Positions 42,335 through 53,473 of a DNA stretch of 64,000 bases are shown here, in pieces (position 1 is the stretch's first letter; the number at the start of each line of letters is the position of its first letter). The position numbers were made by a program, and so were the translations under genes. The notes beneath the pieces are model-generated. The model saw only the letters and a program-made list of their open reading frames with translations, was not told the DNA's origin and did not search any database. Where the stretch lies: positions 682,001 to 746,000 of the forward strand of contig JAAKBF010000390.1 of assembly GCA_012656075.1 (NCBI GenBank), given 5' to 3'. The DNA comes from Phytophthora hibernalis. Lineage: Eukaryota; Oomycota; Peronosporomycetes; Peronosporales; Peronosporaceae.

Positions 42335-42524
42335 TAAGTCTTTTTCTACATCGTATAAACTTTGAAGTCGCCAGGACGACAGATGTCATCTTGCTTCAAA
42401 TCATGAAACCCTATACCCTAGACAGGAAAACTATACCCGAGCCTCATCCTTGAAAACCGTAACAGCGGTGACACAACCCTAAGCCGAGCTAGGTGTGACC
42501 CTGCTTGGTCCTGTTTAAGCCCGC

Positions 42525-44068
42525 GTGCTGCGCACACGGATCTTTAAACCGCAGGCGTTGTATCGGCCTGCCGAGCGAGTTGCTTTCACCCCCTTTATCG
42601 GGGATGTGTTGTTTTGTACCACTAGTCAGTTCCATTTATTTTTTTCGAAAACATTAGCAATAATTGCAGTTACCGAGTCCGATCTTCCTGGTAGACAGAC
42701 ATACACGCAAGAAGAAGCCGTGATATACTGGGAGAGTCTGGAAAGTGGCATCGATAGTGAGCAAAAACCAGCAGTCAAACGAGAGCGCAAGCGACCCAAC
42801 TTCGCAAGTTATATTACCGAAGTGACCCGCGAGACGTTGAAGATGATGTCGCCCTCACAGCAACAAGCCATGACGCCAAACTTGACAAGCCACTCTCCGA
42901 CGCGGTGCAGCAGCGTACGCCAATGCGTTCCCTAAGCTGGCCATCCAATGGATCTCCACCAGGGGCGCTTGGTTACTCGAATCACTCACGAAGGCCTTCG
43001 CATACATAGGCACAACCACATGTGAGGACCAGAGTGTAGGCAAGGTACTAGCTGGCTATCAATCCACCGACTTACCAGTAATGACACCGACTGTCGGAGG
43101 TCTGCAACAACGCCTCTCGATCGCAGAGTACGGGCAGCTGCTAACTCTCCGTGACGAACTGTTCCAGCACGTAGTTGGGTCCCCTGACCCGCGATACAAC
43201 GTGCCAATCGCTGTCGTTGATGCCACATTTGCTGCCTTACTGATGCATTTGCAGATTGTTCTTGAATCCTGCAGTGCCAACGCCGTCCCTACCTCTCGCT
43301 ACGAGTACCAGCTCCATCGTGCGATCGCCGCAATGAACTCACGTCTTGGATGTCACATCAGTACGACAACATGCTTCAGCTGGGGTAACCACCTCACGGC
43401 ACGCTGGCAAACCGCAAACCACGCACAAGTCAGCAGTGCTGCCACTGGTGGTGATTCACTTCTTGCATCAACACTTGAAAACATACTCACACAGTTAGCT
43501 CAAATCAATGTCAGACTGGCTCGAGTAGCATATGCAGTACACAAGTCACCTGCTGTCCGTAACAGAGGAATTCACGGCTGCTGCACCGAAGCTCCTCCAC
43601 TTTCGCTGGCTGACCCACTTCCGCCCCAGCAACAGCTTCGACCTAACAGGATGTGTCCTGAACTGGTTCACAAACAGAATCTGGGAAACAGTTAAGGGTA
43701 AGCGGAAACAAAACAAGCGAGCCGAAGCGAAAGCTGCCATCAATATTATGCTGGTACTCTACCAGACACTGTGTAAAATCACCGAGCCGCCACCGCGTGC
43801 GGCGCTGCCGCATATCAAGTCTGAAAGAAGACGCTCTGGGACCTTGCACTCGCGCTTGACCACGGCAAACGAATGCCTGCATTCGATCGACGGTAGGAAG
43901 GCGTCAACAAAGGCTTCTTCGCTTCGGAAGCGCTGGAGGGAGCTGCGACCTTCGCACAGTGACATACCAATCGCTTGGAGCCCAGTATCTTGCGTTGAAG
44001 GGCAACGGCGCCATCGTCGACTCGTGAACTCCTCCGTCCCACCAGTAGTCCTCAGCGAGCTAGCCTAG
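42525..44068 (+). CDS. Unrecognised, probably repeat-derived ORF in three frames
   Basis: Three overlapping frames give continuous protein-like sequence: 42525-42935 (TYTQEEAVIYWESLESGIDS, KRPNFASYITEVTRE), a middle stretch to 43695 (AFPKLAIQWISTRGAW, CEDQSVGKVLAGYQS, LENILTQLAQINVRLARV), and 43532-44068 (FDLTGCVLNWFTNRIWETV, basic tail). Indels near 42880 and 43545 connect them. I know no named domain. The layout resembles multicopy oomycete ORFs associated with tyrosine-recombinase (Crypton-like) elements, but no recombinase signature is visible. No terminal repeats found. Confidence 0.4.
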
Positions 44069-44313
44069 CTGTCTAACCCCTCTCCTCTGCATAACCACCC
44101 ACAACATACAGCAATACATGCAAACACATAGTCAATAGCACAGCTCGTAAACCAGCACTTATAGGAGGAGGTGTAGCAGTCATATCTGGCTCAACAAAGC
44201 ACCACATCACACAGAAGAAGCACAAACACCAACAGCAGCACACACTGATTACAGCAACATAACTGTATTCATATTAAAGCAACACAACCACACACAGGTT
44301 ACAGCAACACGAT

Positions 44314-44382
44314 GCTGGTGGCCGGATTCGAACTGACGGCCTGGAAGCAAAGCTTCCCGCTCTACCATCGAGCTACACCAGC
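44314..44382 (-). tRNA. tRNA-like sequence, isotype undetermined
   Basis: On the minus strand: a perfect 7-bp acceptor stem (GCTGGTG with CACCAGC), D arm GCTCGATGGTAGAGC, and T loop TTCGAAT. The anticodon arm is odd: GGAAGC-TTT-GCTTCC forms a 6-bp hairpin with a 3-nt loop, and no register gives a 5-bp stem with a 7-nt loop and T33. The T stem has one A-C mismatch, and the total of 69 nt is a few bases short. Either a tRNA pseudogene, a tRNA-derived repeat head, or a tRNA with a local sequence error. Confidence 0.55.
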
Positions 44383-44804
44383 GTGTACATAGAGGAGACA
44401 ACACCCATCGTATCTCCATGAGATCTGCTGCCTTCTTCTCGCGGTGGGGCCATCCAGTAATGCCGCTGCCGGACGCTTTAACACCGTCCTGGCGTGGTCC
44501 ATCCGTCGCCTTCCATCTCTTCCCCTTCACCAGCCTTGCCTCCTCGCTCGCCACCCCGTTCCCACTGCTGATCCTGCCATTGTCCAGCCTCGCGCGCCCA
44601 CTTTGCCGTCTGCCGTACCGTCGCCGTCTTCCACTCTGAAAGAGTCGATTTGTCAAGATTCGATAAAGTACGCTTTGTTTGTTTAAGTACGATTTGACTC
44701 CCGTCGGAATGAATAAGTTGTGGTTGATTGGAGGGAGTTTTTGTGTATCACAAGTGTGGTCCTATTGCAGATTCCGATTCCGGTCGGATCAGCACAACGT
44801 CAGC

Positions 44805-45780
44805 ATGGCGACGCACTACGGACGGCACCTCGAGCGCCTGTGGCGCGGCGAGAGCACCTCGAAGGCAACGCCGTCTTAGCTCTATGTGAACGTGTGAAGG
44901 ATCTGCTGGAGCTCTTCAAGCTGGCGGGTCAGGCGCCGACCACGAGCTACGTCTTCCTGGGAGACTTCGTGGACCGAGGAGCTATGAGCGTCGAGACTAT
45001 TTCGCTGCTGTGCGTACTAAAGGCTTCGTACCCGGAGCGGGTGACGCTACTGCGTGGCAATCACGAGTCCCGTCAGACGACGCAGGTCTACGGCTTCCAG
45101 TCGAGTGCATGAAGAAATACGACGGAGACGCGCGGATTTCAAGGCCTTTATGGAGTTATTCGATTTTTTACCATTGGGAGCTCATGGACGACAGTCTGCT
45201 GTGTCTGCACGGCGGTTTGAGTCCGGCGCTGCATCATCTGGACCAGCTGCGGATGCTCGACCGGTTCAGGAGATCCTCCCGACGGCATCTTCGCAGACAT
45301 TGTGTGGTCCGACCCGGACGCTAAAACGCTGGGATTTCATATGGTGAGAGAGGAGAGAGTGGTGTGTTGGAGACTTACTGATTATTGTTTGGTGTAGTCG
45401 CCGAGAGGAGTGGATACATCTTTGGAGAGGACGTGGTGGAGAAGTTCCTGCACACGAACAAGCTGCAGCACATGGCGAGGCTCATCAGTTGTGTATGGAA
45501 GGGTATCAAGTGCTGTTTAGAGAGACGTTTTCGACGGTCTGGACCGCACCCAACTGCTGCCATCGCTTTGGTAATATGGCCGCCGTCATGGCGGTCGATG
45601 ATCACCTCGAGGTGCGTTGAAAGGTTGGGTAGTTTTGGATTTGGATCCAACTTACCTTGTGTTTTGGCTTGGTAGCGCACGTACAAGACGTTCAAGGAAG
45701 CACCGTCTTCGAGAAACATTGGCGTGCTGGACAACAAGGGCACGAGCTCGGACGCCATCGACGCCGGCTACTTCACGTAA
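44805..45780 (+). pseudogene. PPP-family (PP2A/PP4/PP6-like) Ser/Thr phosphatase, heavily disrupted
   Basis: From MATHYGRHLERLW to a final DAGYFT. Family blocks: FLGDFVDRGAMSVET, LLRGNHESRQTTQVYGF, LLCLHGGLSP, DIVWSDPDA, MSPRG, SGYIFGED, APNYCHRFGN. Introns at 45344-45397 and 45612-45675. The segment between LCERVKD and LLELFKLAG, which in all PPP enzymes holds the metal-binding GDxHG motif (about 25-30 residues), is absent. At least five indels occur in under 1 kb (near 44852, 45100, 45150, 45195 and 45410), more than in any neighbour. It is either a decaying paralogue or an unusually poor stretch of consensus; the missing GDxHG favours a pseudogene. The C terminus YFT differs from the YFL of PP2A. 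Confidence 0.7.
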
Positions 45781-45874
45781 AATGACCCAAGCAAGAAGAA
45801 CAAGAGACAGAGGGTCGATAGATTTTGTACGGTAAGCCGAGTAATGCAGTTCACGTGGGCGTCTTCGCTTCCAG

Positions 45875-48800
45875 CTAGTGGTGGCGCCGCTTCTTGTCCT
45901 TGCGCGCTGAGCGCTTGTGGTCCTTCTTGGCCTTCTCGTAGGCTGCCACAATCTGCTCCATCGTCTTTTGGTGCAGAGGCTTCATCTTGGCGCTGACGCA
46001 CTTTTCGATCTCAACGCATCAAACACCACCAGCGACTCCGCGTGATTGTACAGCTGTGCATTGCCCACCATGAGGGTGAAATCGCCTTCAAACTGCTCGT
46101 GCGAAGTGTAGTAATACTTGTCGAGGCGGTCTTTGATGGTAACCAGGTCCATTGGCTGCTTCACGATCGTGTAGTAGTCAGGGTAGTCAGTCGCAGAGGG
46201 CCTTTCCAGGTACAGGTCGGAGCGTGGCCGTCCGGTAGGATCCTTGAGTTTCATGACAGCATCGTAGACCTTGCGGTAGTAGTAGCACAGCATCTTGCGC
46301 TCGCGCCGCGAAGCATCGTCGTTAGGGTTGTCCTCCGTCGTCTTCACGAGGGTCCACATACTCCTCGTCTTCTTCACGTTTCCGTTTGCCCTGACTGGAC
46401 TCCGTGGGACTAATCTCTGCCACTGGTGCTATCACGGGTGCGGCAGCCTTCACTTCACTTTCATCGATTCCGTCCTCGCACATTTTCACGAACTCCGCAT
46501 CAGTGAACTGGTCGCGATACGACATTTCCTTGCGCTTTCGCGGTTTGCCTGCAACAGCCTCCAACTCAAAGTTCCAGCTATCCTTGTCATGCTTTCCGGT
46601 AGCGATTTCGTGTTCCATAACTTCATTGGCTTCGCGCAATGGCTGGAGCATCTTTCTCTGCCATTAATCGCGAGCGGGGGTGTGCGGTACGCTGTACTGC
46701 TTGCAATAGTCTGCCCATTCCTTTTCTTCACGGACCTTGCGTTCAGCGTCAAAACGGTGATACAGGGCGAGCTCCTCGTCCGTCAACGCCATCATCTCAT
46801 TTATTTCGTCGTCTAGCAGGACATTTCCCGAATCATCTTCGCCATGGCTGCGTGTGCCGCCTCCTCCTGCTCCATCTTGATGAGACTTTCTAGCATCGCA
46901 CGTCGTTCTGCCTCCTTGGAACGATTGTTGAACTTGCCGGCTTCCACGACAAGGTTGTTCATGTTCATCTTGTCAGTAGCACGCGAGAGGATCTTCTCCT
47001 CTACGGGACTGTTCGTAACAAGCCTGAACACGCGAACTTCGTTCTTTTGCCCGATACGATGCGCACGATCCTGAGCTTGCGCGTCCATGGCAGGGTTCAA
47101 TCGCTATCGAAAATGATCACCGTGTCAGCTGTGGCGAGATTTAGGCCAAGACCACCGGCGCGAGTACTCAACAGGAAAATGAAGAAGGGCGAGTCCGACG
47201 CGTTAAACATGAACATCCGCTGCTCGCGCTCGTCAGCACTCGTAGAACCGTCCAAACGCAGGTAGCGGAAGCCACGGTAGTTGAGTAGTCCTCCAGAACA
47301 TGCATCAACTGCGTCATCTGACTGAACATCAGCACGCGGTGACCGGCAGCTTTTAGCTTCGGCAACATGCGGTCCAGCAACTCGAATTTGCCCGATGAAC
47401 GGACGATATCAAAGTCGATTTGGTACCCATTAGTCTGGAAAAGGTACGGGTGGTTGCAGACCTTACGCAACTGCATAAGCACATTGGACAGCCCCTTGGA
47501 TGTGTACTTTGTTTTTCCTTCTTTTTGCCCGCATCGTCAGTGGTCTCCATAAGTAACGCACCTCCTTCTTGGATACGTCGGTACATAATTTTCTGCCACC
47601 CGGAGAGCTCGCACTTCAATACCTTCTCCACCTTGTCAGGAAGCTGGTCAAGCACAGACGCTTTCACTCGTCGCAACAGGAAGGACGCAGCACCTGATGC
47701 AGCCGGTTGATAATAAGCATTCGCTCTTCATCTGATAGTTCGTTCGAATCACCATTACCCGAAATGCAGCGAATGGCTTGCTGAACCACTGCTCGAACGT
47801 GTCCACGGACTCGAAAATTGTCGGCAATAGGAAGTTGAGAAGAGCCCACAGCTCCGGAAGACTGTTCTGCAGAGGCGTACCTGTCAGCAGCAATCGATTG
47901 CGCGAGGTGTACATGCTTCCCAGCGTCATGGCAAACTTACTCTGTGCATTTTCATGCGATGACCCTCGTCCACGATAATGTACTGCCAGTCATACTTGCG
48001 CAGCACGTGCTTGTCCTTCATAATGTACTCGTAGGTTGTCAGAAGCACATTGAACTGGCATGATGCCATTTCTTGCTTATGGAGCTCCTTGCACCTGCGG
48101 AGGGCTTTATACACTACGATCACGAGATCGGGCGCCCACTTTTAAACTCATTCACCCAATTTGACAAGGTCGATAGCGGGACGACAACCAGGAAAGGACC
48201 GTGGTTGTGCTTGACCTCTGTAACGTATGTGAGCAGTGCAATGGACTGGATGGTCTTACCTAGACCCATTTCGTCAGCGAGGATACCGTTCAAATGGTTG
48301 TCGTACAAAGACACCATCCACTGCAAACCTCGCAGTTGGTACTCCTTCAAGTCTCCGCCAACCAGCATGAGCGGCTGGCGGGGTAATTCGCCCTTGGACG
48401 CAATCTCCAAGTAGTTCAGATCGTCATCCAGGTCATCTGCATTCGTATCCTTGTCCTCGTCATGGTGCGCATCGTAATGAGTCGTGTACTCGTCCACAAC
48501 GTGGTGCTTTCGCTTGTGCTGGCGCACCAACTGGCGAATGCTGTCCAAATAGCTGTTTGTCTGGCTCAACAGGTACGTCAAACGCTCATTCTTGGCCTCC
48601 GCCACAAGTTTACCGTAGGCTTCCATATCGTTGGCCTTCAGTGCCTTCAGACGAAGCTTCTCCTGTCGGTCTTCCTCCCGTTCAGCCTTGGACGCCCGCT
48701 GGTCGATCAGCCCCTTAACAGCCTTCGCCGACTTGCTGACCTGTGCCTTGACATTCTTATGGTACGCGAAGAACTCGCGCGAGTGGTTCAGGATCGCCTT

Positions 48801-49714
48801 CAGATACATTTGGTGGTCTGCACGGCGCTTTTCTCCATGGCCACCGACTTCTTACGCTTCTCGCGTTCGTCACTCTGCAGCTCCACGCGTGAGACCGGAC
48901 GCCGACGTCGGAACGACTTGCGGTCCACCGCAGACGGTTCTCCGAGCAACGCCAGCCGCGTCGTGTGGGTCTTGGCCACATGACGCCGCAGTTTCTGCTG
49001 TAACAGCACGCAGCGCAGATCTCTCAATGTGCACCGCTCGGTTTCGTCCAGTTCTCCAGTGTGGCTCTCGAGCTTGTCCAGACTGGAAGTGAGGAAGTGC
49101 TGCAGTGTGTGCATGTAGCGCATCTTGAGTGCCACGTCGTTCATGCCCAACCCCGAAGTGCAGACGTTGAAAGGTCCAAATGCTAAAGTGCTCTTGTTCT
49201 CGACGTTGATGAGGTCTCCGTCCATAAAATTTGGACCAATGAAGAGCAAGTTGCGTGCTGCACGGGTCCACTTGGGGGTCAGGAGTTCCATGGTAGGAGA
49301 GTCAACAGTAGCAGCTCCTGTGGGTATTAAGTTTGACGGGTCCACATTGAGTTGCTTGGCTTGGGCAATAGCTGAGTCCATCGAGTGACATAGCGCCTTG
49401 TAGGCGCGTATCTGATTGTGCAGGTATTCCAGCTGCTTGTCGAGAGAGCGCGCTCTTGTGCTGTAGGAACGGGTTGGCGGCCACGGCCAGGGGCTGAGTC
49501 TGAGTCTGCATCTGATTCTGAGGGGTCTGCATCTGATTCTGCGGCGTCTGGAGCTGAGTTTGGCGATGCTGCTGCTGGTACTGACGCAGCAGCACCACGA
49601 TCTGCTGGTACTTGGGGTGGTTCTTCTGTCCCGCGCGCTGCATGCGGAGGGCCGCGTCCATGAGCTTCTTCACGTCGGCAGGCGAGAGCGTCACGCGGGC
49701 GCCGACGTCTCCAT
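45875..49714 (-). CDS. SNF2-family chromatin remodeller, BRM/STH1 type
   Basis: ATP-dependent nucleosome remodelling subunit. Order along the protein: Gln-rich N terminus (repeats of QMQTPQNQ), HSA-type helical region (FFAYHKNVKAQVSKSAKAVKGLI), SNF2 ATPase with Walker A ILADEMGLGKTIQSIALL and box DEGHRMK, helicase C-terminal domain (MLMQLRKVCNHPYLF, DAQAQDRAHRIGQKNEVRVFRL), SnAC-like segment (EEKILSRATDKMNM, KFNNRSKEAERRAML), and a bromodomain (DYPDYYTIVKQPMDLVTIKDRL). It ends in a basic tail, KRSARKDKKRRHH, with the stop at 45875. A bromodomain after SNF2 marks the SWI/SNF-RSC catalytic class. Frames change at several indels (for example near 46010, 46340, 46810, 47100, 47700, 47940, 48120, 48830, 49390 and 49695). 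The start ATG at 49714 is the best choice. Confidence 0.85.
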
Positions 49715-49912
49715 GGCGCTAGATTTGATTTTTGATTATGACTTGGTTTCACTATGTGGGAAGTGGTGTGGAGGACAGGAGTTGGTGGAAACGTACTTAA
49801 AATAGTGTAGAGGTACATAAAGGCAAGTACGAGGTAACATGGTGCTGCTTGCTTCATGCTGTTTGTCTAACACTGTCGTCTTGCTGCTAGGAAGCGAGCT
49901 GCTCACCATAAT

Positions 49913-51321
49913 CTAAGAGAACGACGCACGGTCGAACACGTGCAGCAGGAGCGACTTGGTCATGAGCCGGAAGTACGCCAGCTGCGAGTCCGTGGGCTTG
50001 TCTGTGGGCATAGAGAGGAATTTGTTAGGATACTTTACAACAGAGACGCATGGAACAGCCAGACGCACCGTGCAGGAAGCTGACTTGGTTGTAGTACGAC
50101 ACGATGGTGGACAGCTCCTCGGGCGTGTACGGGCGCATGGTGGAGCGGATCTTGCGGTAGTCCACCTGCTGCTTGAAGTGCACCTTCGTGGGGAAGTTCT
50201 CCGTCGAGGCGGCAACGAAAAGACCGTTCTTGAGCTTGCGCGACTCGTCGTAGCCTGTGGCGCCGACGTCCTTCAACGCGGCGATGACCGAAATGTCATC
50301 GGCCGCCACGTCATTGCCCTCGTAGCCGAAGACGGTCTTCTGGAACCACGTGTTGTAGTCGTCGATGGCGATGAGCACGGGGAACTCCGTGGTCTGCGCC
50401 AGCTCCTCCTTCAGGTCGCACACGGCCTGGCACGCGACTTCCTCGTCGCGAATGCCGCCACTACCACATCACGCAGCGTCAGCTCGATATCCTTGTAGTC
50501 GGCGGCGTTCTTGGGCTTGGCCTCGGACTTGTCCGTGGGGTAATAACGGTCACCGTACTTGCCACGCAGCGGGATCGAGCGCAGCTGCTCGCCGTGGCAG
50601 TGCAGGAACTTCTCTAGCAGGTCGACGCCGTACACGTCGATGTCGAACTTGCCCTCCTGGTATGGCGACTGCATCACGTACGGGGCCTCGTGGATCCACG
50701 AGCGCGGGTTGGGGATGTAGAGCACCACCCAGTTGCTCTCGCGCGCGTACTGCACGATCTGGTACAGCGCAAAGGACTTGCCCGTGCCGCGGTCTCCGTC
50801 GATCAGGTAGGCGCCAATGGCGTCCTCCTTAGCCGTCTCCCAGTCTACAGAACACGCAAAAAAGACGTCAGTTCCACCCATTGGCAGCACCAATTGCAAC
50901 AGCAACGCACCCTTCATGACGGAGATGATCTGCAGCGTGTTGTCGCGCAGCATAATGTGGCGGTGGCCCACCAGGTCGAATGTGTCGTCCATGCGACGGC
51001 CCACACCTTCCGGGAAGAGCTGGTCCTGCTGTTCCTTGGCGAACTCGAAGAACTTGAGTCGGTGTGCATCCGTGGCCTGGTCAATAGTGATAATATGCAG
51101 TTGTTAGTGCATCTATGTATGTGTCTATTGACTATAGAGGCAGATTTATCCTACCTGCGAGATCGGAATGCCCGCCAGGTTGCCCAGGTCCTCCTCGAGA
51201 CCTCCTCAGTCACCTCCACAGTGGCAGTGACAGGAGGGACCTCTGTGGACAACGCACGCAGCGCTGAGGTCTGCAGACTCCGCGCGGGCAGGCGCTTGGT
51301 CAGCACGCGCATAACCATCAT
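49913..51321 (-). CDS. Mitochondrial ribosomal protein S29 / DAP3
   Basis: GTP-binding small-subunit mitoribosome protein. The N terminus MMVMRVLTKRLPARSLQTSALRALS is a typical mitochondrial presequence. The P-loop GDRGTGKSFALYQIVQYARE and LYIPNPRSWIHEAP match DAP3; the Walker B-like block is VLIAIDDYNTWF, then LKNGLFVAAST and YTPEELSTIVSYYNQV. Introns (plus coordinates) are 50002-50068, 50845-50910 and 51077-51154, each GT-AG. Frame changes near 51200 and 50455 are one-base indels within strong matches. Length about 435 residues, normal. Confidence 0.88.
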
Positions 51322-51539
51322 AGTGTCGGGGACGTCGATATGCTCGATATGTGGCTAGCAACGTCTGGCATACAATATCCTAGTCACTTACTCCCGACCT
51401 AACCCACCCAATGACGTTGAGATGAAGAATTAGGCGACGTTTTAGATGAATTTGGTGTACAACTGGTGTGCCGACGCGAAACGACGCGAGCAACGGACTG
51501 CAACATCGAGGTGCAACTTGAATAGATCGAGCTTTGGCA

Positions 51540-52287
51540 ATGGGAGCAGCGGCGTCGACTGCAAGGGAAAATCTAGACGCAATTGCAGTTGTTGATGGTG
51601 TGGATGCTGCACTTCCCTGCAAACTTAGCGATGATCAAGTGGCGGTGTTTGTGAGCAGCTCCAACTTCACGGCGGACGAGGTTGTTGCTCTGTACGTACA
51701 CTACAACCTCATCAGCTCTGCCAAGCGAGACGACGGACTCATTGATCGCAGTGAATTCCAGACAGCACTGGGCTTTACGGTCAAGGAGTCGCTGTACGTG
51801 GACCGCATCTTCCAGCTCTTCGACACCAACGACGACAGCTTCATCAGCTTTGACGAGTTCCTGCAGAGCCTGTCCGTGTTGTCGTCCAAGGGCAGTACAG
51901 CTGAGAAGACCAAATGTGCGTCTTCTTCTTGGCTATCTGGTTATTGAGTTGGTTGATCTGACTTGTGGGTGTTGTTGTGGTGCAGTCTCCTTTGACATTC
52001 TAGACTTCGATCGCGATGGGAAGCTGTCGACACAAGAGCTGCTGAGCATGCTCGAGGCGTGCATCCAGGAGAACAGCATCAACATCCCCGCCGATTTCCT
52101 CGCGACCATCGTGGCCAAGACGATGGAGGACGTGGACCTCGACAAGGATGGCTTCATCAGCTTCGACGAATTCCGAGTCATGACGGAGGCGAATCTGCAG
52201 ATGCTCAACCACGTGACCTTCAACGTGTCGGCAATTATCGCAGAGTATATGCCCGCGCTGCGCGTGTTAGTTGCAGAGCGAAGTTAG
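51540..52287 (+). CDS. Calcineurin B-like EF-hand protein, probably N-myristoylated
   Basis: Exons 51540-51915 and 51986-52287 (GTGCGT donor, GCAG acceptor). The start MGAAAS has Gly2 and small residues as required for myristoylation. Three canonical calcium loops are seen: DTNDDSFISFDE, DFDRDGKLSTQE and DLDKDGFISFDE; a first EF-hand (AKRDDGLIDRSEF) is degenerate. About 225 residues with a C-terminal extension (HVTFNVSAIIAEYMPALRVL). Calcineurin B subunits and related calcium sensors share this plan; a divergent calcineurin-B-like sensor is the safest call. The reading frame is intact. Confidence 0.85.
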
Positions 52288-53473
52288 CGGGTAGTCTCTG
52301 AGGGATATCTTAATTATCACGATTTTTACTTTGCTTGCTTTGGCGGTCGGTGTGGCGGTGAATTGCCTGCTTTACGTGTATGCAGCCTCGGTTTGGCAAG
52401 GAAAGCAGCCCACAAGGTCAACTCTCTGCTGCGCAGGACATTGTATACTAGTTAGCGAAGAAGCTTAGCGACTCCATCCTTCACTCGCATATTTCGTTGA
52501 TGATTCCGTTGCAGTGCTCCAGAGGAGCTGAAGTGATAAATGAGCGAGGTCCTGGACACCTCACTCACTCGATGGCATGGTGCCCAGATTCGCGTCGTCC
52601 AGCCTTGCATTGGCAATTGGTGGCAGCCAGAAGCGAGGGCGAAAGACCATTTCCCTTGCAATCAGCCTTCGCTTTGCCTTGTTGAAGGAAGCGCGTGAAA
52701 ACGGGACGCGCGGGCAGGCAGAGACGGCCACAGCAGGCGGAAACGTCCGCATCTTCCTCCCGAACTCTTGACTGCTGCGCATGGCAGAACTTTGCATCGC
52801 GTTGAATTGCCACTCGAAGGTGGTCGGTAACCGACTCGGTCACCTTTGTTTGAAGCGAGGTGGTCTCCGATAACAACAAGTCACGCGTGACCACCAAAAA
52901 TATCAGTTTGCGTGGATCCCGATCTTCCGACGGCGTTTTATGTTGCGCAGGACACACTCAGCTGCGGCGATTCCCGCGCTGCATCATCTCGAGAATCGAT
53001 TCACTCGACACCGTGTCGAGTCTCTTCGCCACCGACAACATTGACAGCAGGACGCTATACGGCGCCTCACACCCAAAATGTAGCCATTTCATGATATAAT
53101 ATTCCCAATACCAAAACGCTTTCTAATTGGCTCGCTATAATCACATTCCCTTCTGATTCGCTACCGCCTACAATATTACTGTACATCCAAACATTCACCG
53201 GAACGTGCGCCGAACTGAGTTCCCATCCCACAGCTCAAACCGCCAGGAAGCGCTTCGAGCAGGCCTCGAGAAATAGCCGCCCTGCAGTCCGGATTTGGCG
53301 GGCCGTTACGCAGCCACCCTGGAGCTAAAAGCGGCGAGCAGCGCAACCAGCCGCAGCGCCATGCTGAGCCGCTGTCTGGCCGCGACTTTCTGCGTGAATG
53401 AGACGAGCGCAGTGACCGACCGCCGCCGCGCCCTCCCCCGAGCGACCCACAGAGCAGCAGAAGCAGCAGCAGC
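52288..53473. other. Intergenic region between EF-hand gene and TKL kinase
   Basis: About 1.19 kb. ORFs on both strands (for example 52565-52957 minus) lack protein-like composition. 53090-53190 is AT-rich and probably holds the kinase promoter. No repeat or RNA gene seen. Confidence 0.5.

Noticed and set aside
52565..52957. 130-codon minus-strand ORF
   Set aside because: No conserved-looking segments, odd Cys/Lys/Arg mix, and competing open frames on both strands.
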